A stretch of 64,000 nt of DNA from Mycobacterium sp. AZCC_0083 (GTDB taxonomy: Bacteria > Actinomycetota > Actinomycetes > Mycobacteriales > Mycobacteriaceae): the NCBI RefSeq assembly GCF_014202335.1, contig NZ_JACHGP010000002.1:124001-188000 (forward strand), in the 5' to 3' direction. The translations under genes were made by a program, and so were the position numbers. Below are positions 37,124-48,600 of this stretch, piece by piece. A model generated the notes under the pieces. The model had not been told where the DNA came from and searched no databases. It saw only the letters and a list, made by a program, of their open reading frames with translations. Every line of letters starts with the position of its first letter. The stretch's first letter is position 1.

Positions 37124-37456
37124 TCACTTGGGCGGCAGACTCTTGGCGTAGTCGAGGCCACGGGTCACCCAAGACTGCAGTTGGCGCTTGGTCCGCACGC
37201 CGTCGTCGGCCACCCGAAGCCACCCCCGGGTCTCGCGGCCTGCCATCACCATCGGTTCGACGTGCTCGCGGCTGAGCAGGGCTTCGGTCTCGTCGGGCGG
37301 AACGCGCACCATGAGGCCGCCTCGTCCGCTCGCCGCGACGGACATGTTGCCGTTGATGAGGAACGCCAGACCGCCGAACATGCGCTTCTCCTCGACGCCG
37401 CCCTCGGTGCTGGTCAGCTCCCTGATGCGGTTGGCGAGATCCTCGTCGTAAGCCAC
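37124..37456 (-). CDS. TfoX N-terminal-domain protein
   Basis: The 110-residue protein consists of one TfoX/Sxy N-terminal domain: DLANRIRELTST, the signature KRMFGGLAFLINGNMSVA and LMVRVPPDETEALL. It lacks the DNA-competence C-terminal domain of Sxy, as is usual in actinobacteria. The GTG at 37456 starts one base after the upstream nitroreductase stop codon, so the pair is coupled. Function is unknown. Confidence 0.85.
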   Translation of the reverse strand: MAYDEDLANRIRELTSTEGGVEEKRMFGGLAFLINGNMSVAASGRGGLMVRVPPDETEALLSREHVEPMVMAGRETRGWLRVADDGVRTKRQLQSWVTRGLDYAKSLPPK

Positions 37457-37457
37457 G

Positions 37458-37832
37458 TCAGTCCAGGTCCACCCGGACGGTGAGAAGGTCACTTCCCATC
37501 AGCTTCACCACCGCGCTGTTCATGGTTGGCAGCTGGCTCAGCCGTGCAACGGCGTCGTCGTCGGGCAGCAGGTGCGCGGTGCCGGTGCGCCATCGGCCGC
37601 CGATCCTCACCCGTACTCGTGGGTTGGCCTCGATGTTGAGGACGTAGTGCGAGTGGCCGCCGTGCTCGGAGACCATCCAGAACTGGTTGTCGACGACGCG
37701 CCCGCCGACGGCAGTGCGGCGGGGCTCACCGGATTTGCGGCCGATGGTCACCGGCAGCTTCCTGCCGATCGGGTTGACCACGAGACGATGCACGGTGTGC
37801 ACGATCCGTCGCTTGGCGGCCTTGATGTCCAC
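37458..37832 (-). CDS. Deazaflavin (F420)-dependent nitroreductase-family protein
   Basis: This 124-residue protein has the compact split-barrel fold of the Ddn family: RKSGEPRRTAVGGRVVDNQFWMV and GGHSHYVLNIEANPRVRVRIGGRWRTG. Mycobacterial relatives bind F420H2 and reduce quinones or nitroaromatics. The substrate is not predictable. It lies 7 bp downstream of an LLM oxidoreductase gene, itself likely F420- or FMN-dependent, and is coupled to the TfoX-like gene. Confidence 0.85.
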   Translation of the reverse strand: MDIKAAKRRIVHTVHRLVVNPIGRKLPVTIGRKSGEPRRTAVGGRVVDNQFWMVSEHGGHSHYVLNIEANPRVRVRIGGRWRTGTAHLLPDDDAVARLSQLPTMNSAVVKLMGSDLLTVRVDLD

Positions 37833-37839
37833 TAGTCAC

Positions 37840-38877
37840 CTACCCCTGATTCGGCGTCCATCCGAGTCTAGGCCCGAGCGCCTCGGCGAGATCGGTGATG
37901 ATCTGCCGGTAGTCGTCCTCGGCGAAGGTGAACGGCAGCGCGAAGGCCACTTCGCTCGCTCGCTGGAAGCCTGCGTGGTCGAACAGCTGATCGGCGAGTT
38001 CGTCGGACGTGCCGACGTAGTCGGGGGAGAACAACATGCCGCGCGGGCCCTGCGGCGTCTTGGTGCGCTCGAACCGGCTCGCCGCGTACTCGCGGTACCT
38101 GCGGATCTGGTCGTCGGTAGCGGAATCGGTCGGGATGACCACCAAACCCTGTGACACCCGGGTGGTTTCGCGCTGCGGATGATGCGCTGCGATGGCCGTG
38201 CGGTAGGCGTCGATGTTCTCGCCCTGGATGGTGGCGAAGTCACGCGACTGCGTGCCATCGATGCTGACCACGGAGCTGGTCAGGTAGTTGATGCCCTGTT
38301 CGCCTGCCCAGATCGCCGACGACATGCCACCGCCATACCAGACCCGGTCGGCCAGCCCGGGAGAGTGGGGTTCGATGCGGTTGGTGAACTGCTCGATGCC
38401 GACGGTGCCCTCGAAGTCGCTGACCGGATCGCCGCGCAGACCGTACAGCAGTCGCAGCACCCGGTCCTTGGAGAAGTCCTCGACGTCGTGGGTGTTCGGA
38501 TACAGCGCTTCGCGATAATGGTCGTAGAGCATCGGCGTGCCAACGGAGACACCGGGATTGACCCTGCCGCCGGACAGGATGTCCACGGTGGCCAGGTCTT
38601 CGGCCAACCGGAACGGGTTCTCGAGACCAAGCGGGATGACCGCGGTGCCGAGTTCGATGCGCGACGTGCGCTGGCTGGCCGCCGCCATGATGGCCACCGG
38701 CGACGAGATGCCGGGTTGCAGGTGCCTGCAGCGCAACCAGACGCTGTCGTAGCCAAGCGACTCGGCGCGCTCGACCACCTCGAGGGTCTCCTCGATGCCG
38801 GGTCCCGGATTCTGCGCGTCGAAGCGGCCGATCGTCAGGAATCCGAGCTTGTGCAACGGCTCTCCGCGTCGCGGCAT
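37840..38877 (-). CDS. LLM-class flavin-dependent oxidoreductase
   Basis: This 345-residue luciferase-like enzyme carries KLGFLTIGRFD near the N-terminus, ESLGYDSVWLRCRHLQPG, RIELGTAVIPLGLENPFRLAEDLATVDILSGGRVNPGVSVG and DRVWYGGGMSSAIWAGEQGINYL. The motif set is that of FMN-dependent, alkanal-type monooxygenases of actinobacteria. It leads a three-gene unit with the nitroreductase-like and TfoX-like genes. A long inverted repeat separates it from the upstream lon gene. Confidence 0.88.
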   Translation of the reverse strand: MPRRGEPLHKLGFLTIGRFDAQNPGPGIEETLEVVERAESLGYDSVWLRCRHLQPGISSPVAIMAAASQRTSRIELGTAVIPLGLENPFRLAEDLATVDILSGGRVNPGVSVGTPMLYDHYREALYPNTHDVEDFSKDRVLRLLYGLRGDPVSDFEGTVGIEQFTNRIEPHSPGLADRVWYGGGMSSAIWAGEQGINYLTSSVVSIDGTQSRDFATIQGENIDAYRTAIAAHHPQRETTRVSQGLVVIPTDSATDDQIRRYREYAASRFERTKTPQGPRGMLFSPDYVGTSDELADQLFDHAGFQRASEVAFALPFTFAEDDYRQIITDLAEALGPRLGWTPNQG

Positions 38878-38892
38878 GACTCTCCCTTCTAT

Positions 38893-38955
38893 GCGCGAGC
38901 AGACGCAAAGTGCCCTGAAAACCTCGAAATGAGGGCACTTTGCGTCTGCTCGCGC
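38893..38955. repeat. 24-bp perfect inverted repeat between lon and the LLM gene
   Basis: Left arm 38893-38916 and right arm 38932-38955 are perfect reverse complements over 24 bp with a 15-nt loop. The arm contains CGCGAGCAGACGCAAAG. It starts 15 bp before the LLM start codon and ends 10 bp after the lon stop. It lacks a T-run. It may block read-through from lon, and it may be a member of a dispersed palindromic repeat. Confidence 0.9.
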
Positions 38956-38965
38956 TATTGAATTA

Positions 38966-41311
<2,346 letters not shown>

Positions 41312-41323
41312 CAATCCTCCAAA

Positions 41324-41344
41324 GTTGAACCTGGTGGGCTCAAC
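41324..41344 (-). promoter_or_regulatory. HAIR-like inverted repeat upstream of lon
   Basis: On the lon strand GTTGAGC-N7-GTTCAAC has arms that match in 6 of 7 positions and the exact 7-bp spacing of the HspR box CTTGAGT-N7-ACTCAAG. It overlaps the end of the gene upstream and lies 12 bp before the lon start codon. HspR control of lon is documented in Streptomyces. Each arm differs from the canonical arm at its outer bases. Confidence 0.5.
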
Positions 41345-42071
41345 CCTGGGCGGCACTCCTTTGTTCCCACTTGTTGCGTGCTCGGTGCCCGATCCAGAAC
41401 GTCGCGGCCATCAGCACGGCGATCAGGGACAGCGACACCACGGTGTTCACACCCTTCGCGACGTCGATGGACAGCGAGAAGATGATCGCAAGGCTGATCA
41501 ACATGCCAAGGAGCAGGCCGATGCCCCACATCGCTGACAGCAGAACGTGCACCCGGTGGACGAAGGCCTCCTCACCGGGTTCGGGCGGATCGTCGTCGCG
41601 CTGCACCCGCTCGGAGACCATCTGCGTCAGCGGCTTACCGATCACGCAAGAGCCGAGGAAGACCAACGCACCGATGCCGCCGACGAGGGTGTCACCTGCC
41701 ATAAGCATCCTGGCGTTGGACGTGGCGATCCCCACGGCCAGGCTCAGACCGAAGTTCAGCATCAGGTACCCGGCGAACGGATCCAGCCGACGGGCCCGGA
41801 TCGCGTCGTAGCTGACCTTCACCCCGGCGAGCACGGTCGCCGACAGCAGCGCGACGTACTCCGACGCACCGAGCGCGCGTAGTCCGTAGTAGGCGATCAG
41901 CGCGGGCGCGACATCGAGCAGGATCCCCCGCAGGATGGGGCCGTTGGAGCGAGCCTTCTTGGTCGGGGGTGTCGTTGCTGTCGTCTCTGCTGATGTAGTT
42001 GGTGATGCAACTGGCGTCGTTTCGGGCAAACGCGGTGCCCCCCTACCGGATTCACTCATCGGCTCGATCAT
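41340..42071 (-). CDS. Polytopic membrane protein of the VC0807 type
   Basis: This protein of about 243 residues has a Pro/Thr-rich cytoplasmic N-terminus and five or six hydrophobic helices (ILRGILLDVAPALIAYYGLRAL, then pairs up to FWIGHRARNKWEQ). The pattern resembles the VC0807 family of unknown function. Several starts are possible (42104, 42071, 42059); a GGGA precedes ATG 42071. Its stop lies inside the HAIR-like element of lon. Confidence 0.65.
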   Translation of the reverse strand: MIEPMSESGRGAPRLPETTPVASPTTSAETTATTPPTKKARSNGPILRGILLDVAPALIAYYGLRALGASEYVALLSATVLAGVKVSYDAIRARRLDPFAGYLMLNFGLSLAVGIATSNARMLMAGDTLVGGIGALVFLGSCVIGKPLTQMVSERVQRDDDPPEPGEEAFVHRVHVLLSAMWGIGLLLGMLISLAIIFSLSIDVAKGVNTVVSLSLIAVLMAATFWIGHRARNKWEQRSAAQG

Positions 42072-42127
42072 ATGTGTCCCGGCTGGGCGTCCGCCGTGCG
42101 CCATCGCGCTAGGGGAGGAATAGCCTC

Positions 42128-42874
42128 GTGGCCATGGCCATCACACCAGGCACCGTCATCGCCGTCACTGGCGCCAGTAGCGGTATCGGGGAGGCGACGG
42201 CGCGTCTACTCGCCGCACGGGGCGCCTCGCTAGTGCTCGGCGCGCGCCGCACCGACCGGCTGGACCAGATCGCCGCCGAACTGCGCGCCGACGGCGCCAC
42301 GGTGGTCACCATCAGCACCGACGTGACCCGCCGCGAGGATCTGGACGCCCTGGTCGGACGCGCCGTCGACGAGTTCGGCCACCTCGACGTGCTGGTGAGC
42401 AACGCCGGCATCAGCAAGATCGGGCCCATCGCGGACGGCGACGTCGACGGCTGGTCGGCCATGATCGACGTCAACGTGCGCGGTGTCCTGTACGGCATCG
42501 CCGCGGCGATGCCCGTGCTCCGGCGCCAGGGCCGGGGTCACCTCGTCACGATCGTCTCCACGGCCGGCTTGAGGGTCGTGGAGAACATGGCGGTCTACGC
42601 CGCGACGAAGAACGCGGTGCGCACCATCATGGAGGGTGTTCGGCAGGAATCGACCGACGGCGTCATCCGCACGACGTCGATATCACCGGGGTTCGTCAGG
42701 ACCGAACTCGACGGTTCGATCGACGACCCCGTGATGCGCGCCCAGATCCGCAGCAACATGGACGATTTCGGCCTACCACCGGAGGCGGTGGCCAGGGCCG
42801 TGGCCTTCGCCGTCGAACAGCCGCACGACGTGGAGATCGGCAACATCACCATCCGCCCGACGGTTCAGGGCTGA
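42128..42874 (+). CDS. Short-chain dehydrogenase/reductase
   Basis: This 248-residue classical SDR has the cofactor loop TGASSGIG, NAG, the catalytic Ser in IVSTAG and YAATK, all intact. The Arg after the glycine loop (GARRTDRL) hints at NADP preference. Substrate unknown; similar proteins are often annotated as NADP-dependent serine or 3-hydroxy acid dehydrogenase. GTG 42128 is favoured because GGAGG lies 9 nt before it. It ends inside the decayed carbonic anhydrase gene (29-bp overlap). Confidence 0.9.
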   Translation: MAMAITPGTVIAVTGASSGIGEATARLLAARGASLVLGARRTDRLDQIAAELRADGATVVTISTDVTRREDLDALVGRAVDEFGHLDVLVSNAGISKIGPIADGDVDGWSAMIDVNVRGVLYGIAAAMPVLRRQGRGHLVTIVSTAGLRVVENMAVYAATKNAVRTIMEGVRQESTDGVIRTTSISPGFVRTELDGSIDDPVMRAQIRSNMDDFGLPPEAVARAVAFAVEQPHDVEIGNITIRPTVQG

Positions 42875-43561
42875 CCAGTTCCATGGAGTCAATGGTCGTC
42901 GGCCGTATCCGCAGGACCGTCGCGCTGGGGATGTCGTAGAACACGCCGAACACGTCGAGTTCTCCTCGTAGATGGGGATTCTCAACCAGCGGGTGACTGG
43001 TGAGGGTCTCGACCTGGAGCGCCACGTTCACCATGCTCAACTGATCGGCGGGGCCAAAACCTGCGCTCGCTGCGGCTCGCGCGACGGGGTGGCGGCCATC
43101 GTCGAAGGCCAATGCGGGGTGACCGTTCTCCAACCACGCCGCCAAGGACTCCTCACCCCTGCTACGCGACGGATTTCCGCCGAGCAGCACGTTCATCGCG
43201 CCACAGCGCTGGAGTGCCCGCACACGACGATCGACGAGACGGCGAGCTTCTCCACCGCGAAGGCGATCGCCGCCTCCGTCGATGCGTCGTGTTGGTGAGC
43301 GGGCACCAGGTTTCCCACGTTGCGCACCGTGAAGAGGTCGCCGGGTCCGCTACTGGTGATGACGTTCGGCACGATGCGGGAATCGGTGCAGGTGATGAAC
43401 AGCGTTTCCGGCCGCTGCGCATGCGCGAGCTTCTCCAGATGCGGGCGGAGGTGGTGCGCCGTTCGACGCTGGTAGATCGCCAACCCGTTCAGCACGGAGG
43501 CGGAATCACGATGGAGGCGTTGATCATCGGAGCCAGCGCTCTGCCAGGAGCTCCACGGCAT
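42846..43561 (-). pseudogene. Decayed C-terminal part of a SulP transporter-carbonic anhydrase fusion
   Basis: Read on the minus strand, the segment encodes a linker ([10 protein letters not shown]), then [20 protein letters not shown] and a beta-carbonic anhydrase domain with the zinc motif CTDSR and VRNVGNLVP. At about 43204-43210 a 2-bp GC insertion breaks the second zinc motif: CGHSS is in one frame and CGAMNVLL in another. The rest (ENGHPALAFDDGRH...PADQLSMVNVALQVE) continues to the C-terminus. The sequence matches the C-terminal half of SulP-CA proteins such as Rv3273; the transporter half is absent. It is non-functional as read. Confidence 0.85.
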
Positions 43562-43589
43562 GACACCCGAGCGGGCGTCGATGGACTGG

Positions 43590-43966
43590 ATGTCACGGAC
43601 CGGTGGCCCGTCGAGCGCGCTGTCCATCTCGACCGACCCGAGCTGGCGGATGTCCACCGTGCCGCCCTCTGCGCCAGTGTCACCGTCACCACCGCAATAC
43701 GGGTGGTGACCGGTGTCAGCGGTCGGCAGGTGCAGCTCACCGTCGTCGACGACGGTCCCGGCATCGACGCCAAGTTGATTCCCGACTTGTTCGACCGGTT
43801 CGTCAAGGGCCATGGGGGCGACGGGAACCGCTCCGACGACTCGAACAGCACCGGGCTGGGGCTTGCCATCGTCGCATCCATCACCGAGGCGCACGGCGGC
43901 ACGGTGACGGCATGCTCGGGCGGAGGCGCCACCGAGTTCCGGATTGCGCTGCCTGCCGCGCAATGA
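43590..43966 (+). pseudogene. C-terminal fragment of a sensor histidine kinase
   Basis: The frame encodes a HATPase domain end: [13 protein letters not shown] (G1 box), LFDRFVKG (F box) and [18 protein letters not shown] (G2 box). The N box, which should precede this, is missing: LADVHRAAL runs directly into SVTVTTAI where about 15-20 residues with the Asn should be. The phospho-accepting His domain and any sensor are absent. The fragment is head-to-head with the carbonic anhydrase remnant. It has no start codon and no ribosome binding site at the homology boundary. Confidence 0.8.
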
Positions 43967-43967
43967 G

Positions 43968-44267
43968 TTACGGGTTCGGGCAGACCACGTCGACGTAGAT
44001 GGTGCTGAACTGATCCTCGTCGATCCGGTTGCCCGAGGAATCGAGGTTCGAGTCGTTGAGCCCGTGAACACCCGTGGCCTTGCAGAGCGACAGCGGACTG
44101 CTCGTCGGCCCGTTGATCTGGACGTGGTGCCCCTTGGCCTCGAGATCTGCGACAGTGTCACTGGCCGAGCGGATTCCGATCGGTGCAGGTACCGCGGCAC
44201 CGGCTACACCCTGCCCGAGGAACAGCATCGAGCCGGCTGCGATCGTGGCGATGACGAGATGCTTCAT
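43968..44267 (-). CDS. Small secreted protein with a PASTA-like core
   Basis: The 99-residue precursor has a signal peptide ([25 protein letters not shown]), then a 70-residue secreted part. The segment [21 protein letters not shown] and a Cys pair (LCKATGV and DVVCPNP) resemble small mycobacterial secreted proteins with a PASTA-like or DUF domain. AAGGAG lies 7 nt before ATG 44267, so the longer in-frame start is rejected. A similarly small secreted gene is divergent at 44476. Function unknown. Confidence 0.8.
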   Translation of the reverse strand: MKHLVIATIAAGSMLFLGQGVAGAAVPAPIGIRSASDTVADLEAKGHHVQINGPTSSPLSLCKATGVHGLNDSNLDSSGNRIDEDQFSTIYVDVVCPNP

Positions 44268-44360
44268 GAGCGAACTCCTTTGTCCGTGTTCGGTTTTCAT
44301 CCGTGCACAAAACCGACGCTATCGACGCCGTGAGCACGGGGGAGGGGCGGACACGGTTCG

Positions 44361-44392
44361 CATGCCGAACCCATAGATTTGCGTTCGGCATG
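44361..44392. promoter_or_regulatory. Inverted repeat between divergent secreted-protein genes
   Basis: CATGCCGAAC (44361-44370) and GTTCGGCATG (44383-44392) are perfect 10-bp arms separated by 12 nt. The element is near the middle of the 208-bp divergent region. It could be an operator that controls both genes. Confidence 0.5.
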
Positions 44393-44475
44393 AAGTCGGC
44401 CGCCAGACACCGAAATAGACCGTGGCGTAGCTACTTTGGAATGCGTAAGCGAGTCAACGAAGACAGGAGCAATCA

Positions 44476-44706
44476 ATGAAGGTTCGTCACATCGCAGCGG
44501 GTGTCATGACGGGGATCGCCGCAGCGGCCATCGCGGCGGCGCCCATCGCCTCGGCCGTGAACCCCAGCACCACCACCGACTCGGGTCGGGCCACGATCAC
44601 TGACAAGCAGGGGCACACCGCGATCGTCGTGAAGCCGCCTACGGTCTCGTCGCCGAGCGTCTACGGTCCGTTCTCGTCGCCGCTGCCGTTCATCCTGTTC
44701 AACTAA
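44476..44706 (+). CDS. Very small secreted protein
   Basis: The 76-residue precursor has an N-terminal signal sequence (MKVRHIAAGVMTGIAAAAIA, cleavage likely after IASA) and a 48-residue secreted remainder rich in Thr, Pro and Ser. CAGGAG lies 8 nt before the ATG. A good terminator follows. I recognise no family; the pattern resembles many small exported mycobacterial proteins. Confidence 0.75.
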   Translation: MKVRHIAAGVMTGIAAAAIAAAPIASAVNPSTTTDSGRATITDKQGHTAIVVKPPTVSSPSVYGPFSSPLPFILFN

Positions 44707-44752
44707 GGCGCGGTCGGCGGGTAGCGCCGATCTAGAGGGTGCGCAGACAACG

Positions 44753-44793
44753 AGGCCGTGGAGCCGATTGCATGACAATCGACTCCACGGCCT
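44753..44793 (+). terminator. Intrinsic terminator of the small secreted gene
   Basis: A 16-bp stem with one mismatch (44753-44769 with 44777-44793, 7-nt loop) is followed by TTCG. It ends the plus-strand transcript of the 44476 gene. Confidence 0.85.
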
Positions 44794-44838
44794 TTCGTGT
44801 CCGATGAAGAGCGTCCTACGAAGAGCTTTCACACAAGA

Positions 44839-44877
44839 AGGGAGCCTGCCGTTCGGGGGGGTAACGACAGGCTCCCT
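44839..44877 (-). terminator. Intrinsic terminator of the antigen 85 gene
   Basis: AGGGAGCCTG and CAGGCTCCCT arms with an inner CGTT/AACG extension give a stem of about 14 bp with one mismatch (44839-44853 with 44863-44877) and a 9-nt loop; TTCTTGTGT follows on the minus strand. It lies 30 bp after the fbp stop codon. Confidence 0.85.
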
Positions 44878-44906
44878 GGTCTTGCGACGTGCGTCAGGCC
44901 GCTCCG

Positions 44907-46115
<1,209 letters not shown>

Positions 46116-47192
46116 CTACGACTGGCCGCGCGCGAACCGGTGCAACTGCGTGACGTGACATGGCGTCAACTCGTCAAGACTCGTCACCCCTAGCAGCCGC
46201 ATCGTGCGGCTGACCTGCGCCGACAGGATCTCATTGGCGCGGTCGACACCGGCCTCGCCACCGGCCATCAGCCCATAGAGGTAGGCGCGCCCGACCATCG
46301 TGAACCGGGCGCCGAGTGCGATGGCGGCGACGATGTCGGCGCCCGACATGATGCCGGTGTCCAGCAAAACCTCGCACGACCCGCCGACCTCCCTGGCCAC
46401 CGCAGGCAACAGATGGAACGGCACCGGTGCGCGATCGAGTTGCCCGCCCCCGTGGTTGGACAGCACCAGACCGTCGACACCGAGGTCGGCCACCGTCCGC
46501 GCGTCATCGACAGTCTGAATTCCCTTGACCACCAAACGGTTCGGCCACTGCGACTTGATCCAGGTCAGATCCTCGAACGTGACCGTCGGATCGAACATAG
46601 TGTCGAGGTACTCCGCGACGGTGCCTGGCCAGCGGTCCAGCGACGCGAACGCAAGGGCTCGGTGGTCAGCAGGTTGAACCACCACCCGGGGCGCGGGATG
46701 GCGTCGAGCACGGTGCGCACGGTCACCAGCAGCGTGTCGAAGCCTGCCGCGGCGGCGCGCTCCACCAGCGCCATCGACCGCTCCCGGTCCTTCCACATGT
46801 AGAGCTGAAACCAATTGCGGCCGTGCGGGTTCGCCGCGCGGACGTCCTCGATGGCGGTGGTGCCGAGCGTCGACAACTCAAACGGGATGCCGGCGCGGGC
46901 CGCAGCGCGCGCCGGCGATCTCGCCCTCGGTGTTCATCAGCCGGGTGAACCCCGTCGGTGCGATGCCGAACGGCTGCTCCACGCGGTCGCCGAGCACCTG
47001 CCAACCGGTGTCCACCTCGGCGGCACCGTCGGTGTAGTCGAAGGCCGCCTTCGGCGTGCGTCGCTTGGCGATCCGTCGCAGGTCCTCGATGGTCAGCGCG
47101 TCGGCCAGGCGCCTGGCCGTCGCGTTGAGGCGCGGCTTGCGGAACTGGAGCAGTGGCGCCAGCTCACTGGGCCGGGGCAGACGTCGCTTCAT
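46116..47192 (-). pseudogene. lldD2: Broken FMN-dependent L-lactate dehydrogenase
   Basis: The minus strand encodes pieces of LldD2 (Rv1872c) in order but in different frames. The start [17 protein letters not shown]...[11 protein letters not shown] lacks about 29 residues before GWQVLGD. A 2-bp GC deletion at about 46912 shifts the frame in the AGAR region. [11 protein letters not shown]...TLLVTV then lacks about 24 residues before RTVLDA. A 1-bp G deletion at about 46657 shifts the frame again before FASLDRWPG. The rest, with [25 protein letters not shown] and [11 protein letters not shown], is intact. No functional enzyme can be made. Confidence 0.9.
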
Positions 47193-47199
47193 CACGCGC

Positions 47200-48600
47200 C
47201 TAATCGCCCGCTGCGGCCAATGCCCGCCTGAGGCTCTTCCGCCGCTCTTCGATGGCCCGGCCGATGTCCTGCAGCAGCAACGGCTTTCGCTCGACCAGCT
47301 CCTCGATGTATTCACGTTCGATCTGCAAAACGGTCACCTCCTCGAGCGCATACGCCGACGCGGTGACGGCTTCGCGGGTGAGCGCGGTCTGCCCGAGAAA
47401 GTCACCCTCCTCGAGGATACGCACTGGGATGATCGCGCCGTCGTCTCCGCTGGCAACGAGCCGGACCCGTCCATTGACCAAGAAGGTCATGCGCTTGGGC
47501 ACCTGACCCGCGAACTGGAGGTACTCCTCGGTGCCATATCGGGTGAGCGTCGCACGGGGGAGCAGTGCCTGTTGATCGGCGGCGGTCAACCGCAGCGTCG
47601 GCGCGATGATCCGCAGCGACGCCTCAAGGCGCTCAGGGGTGGCGAACTCGTCTTCTGCCTCGTCGAGGTGCAGCCCGGCCCTGCGCGATGCATACCAGAC
47701 CCACCGCAGGAACAGCGATTTGGCGGCGAAGTCATCGGCGGGCGTGCGCACCGGTATCCCCGTGCTGTACTGCAGCGCGCCCGTGCGGTTGCTGGACGGG
47801 GCCGCGTCTGGTCGGAGCTGCGGCAGCGTCGCAGCAACCCGGTTCAGCATCGCAATGACATCGTCGGGCGGGTCGTCGACCGAGAACGCCGTGCTTACGG
47901 ACAGGCTGTGCGTACCCGGCGGCCTGCTGAAGTTGGTGAATGACGCCAGGGCCAGCACCGAGTTCGGCATGATCAACATGCCGCTGCCGGTGTCGATATG
48001 CGTTGCGCGCCAGTTGACTTCGATGACGCGTCCCCGCGCGGTCGGAGCTTCGATCCAGTCGCCCAGCTGGAATGGCTGCTCGAAGAGCAGGAGCAGGCCA
48101 GAAATGATCTGGCCAACGGAGTTCTGCAGCGCCAGGCCCAGCACGATCGAGGTGACGCCGAGTGCGGTGAACAGTCGGCCGACGTCGGCTCCCCAGATGA
48201 AGGAGAACATCAGCCCTACACCGATGGCGATGATTGCGAACCTGGCCACGTCGAGGAAGATCGACGGAATCCGCTTGCGCCAGCTGCCTTCCGGCGCGCT
48301 CTGGAACAGGGTCGCATTGAGGCCGGACAGCAGCAGGACCAACACCACGAAGCCGAAGACGGTCGAGACGATGCGTACCGGTGTGGCTTCCGCCGAGACC
48401 TGGGTCGCCTTCACCAGAAGCAGAAGCAGAATGCCGAGCGGCAGGATGTAGTTTCGCAGTAGGTGCACGGGCCGGGCCAGCGCGCTGTGCCTGCGTAGCA
48501 ATGCGTTGTGCAGCTCGGTGAGAACTACGAGCGCGAGTGGGAATCCCAGCGCAATGCCGACCGCCCACAGGAACCACGGCGCGTCGAGCTGGCCGGTCAT
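47200..48600 (-). CDS. MscS-type channel with C-terminal cyclic-nucleotide-binding domain (Rv2434c-like)
   Basis: The 466-residue protein has four or five transmembrane helices (about 10-165), the MscS pore helix and beta domain ([19 protein letters not shown]...FQLGDWIE at about 165-200), and a C-terminal cNMP-binding domain (about 345-450: [37 protein letters not shown]). The phosphate-binding cassette of the last has [11 protein letters not shown] where canonical domains have GE-x6-RA-A. It is translationally coupled (4-bp ATGA overlap) to a receptor cyclase-like gene, so it probably responds to cyclic nucleotides or to that protein's signal. Confidence 0.9.
   Translation of the reverse strand: MTGQLDAPWFLWAVGIALGFPLALVVLTELHNALLRRHSALARPVHLLRNYILPLGILLLLLVKATQVSAEATPVRIVSTVFGFVVLVLLLSGLNATLFQSAPEGSWRKRIPSIFLDVARFAIIAIGVGLMFSFIWGADVGRLFTALGVTSIVLGLALQNSVGQIISGLLLLFEQPFQLGDWIEAPTARGRVIEVNWRATHIDTGSGMLIMPNSVLALASFTNFSRPPGTHSLSVSTAFSVDDPPDDVIAMLNRVAATLPQLRPDAAPSSNRTGALQYSTGIPVRTPADDFAAKSLFLRWVWYASRRAGLHLDEAEDEFATPERLEASLRIIAPTLRLTAADQQALLPRATLTRYGTEEYLQFAGQVPKRMTFLVNGRVRLVASGDDGAIIPVRILEEGDFLGQTALTREAVTASAYALEEVTVLQIEREYIEELVERKPLLLQDIGRAIEERRKSLRRALAAAGD

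Noticed and set aside
43562..44200. Upstream extension of the carbonic anhydrase frame on the minus strand
   Set aside because: It is antisense to the histidine-kinase remnant and to the small secreted gene, and has no SulP-like hydrophobic helices.
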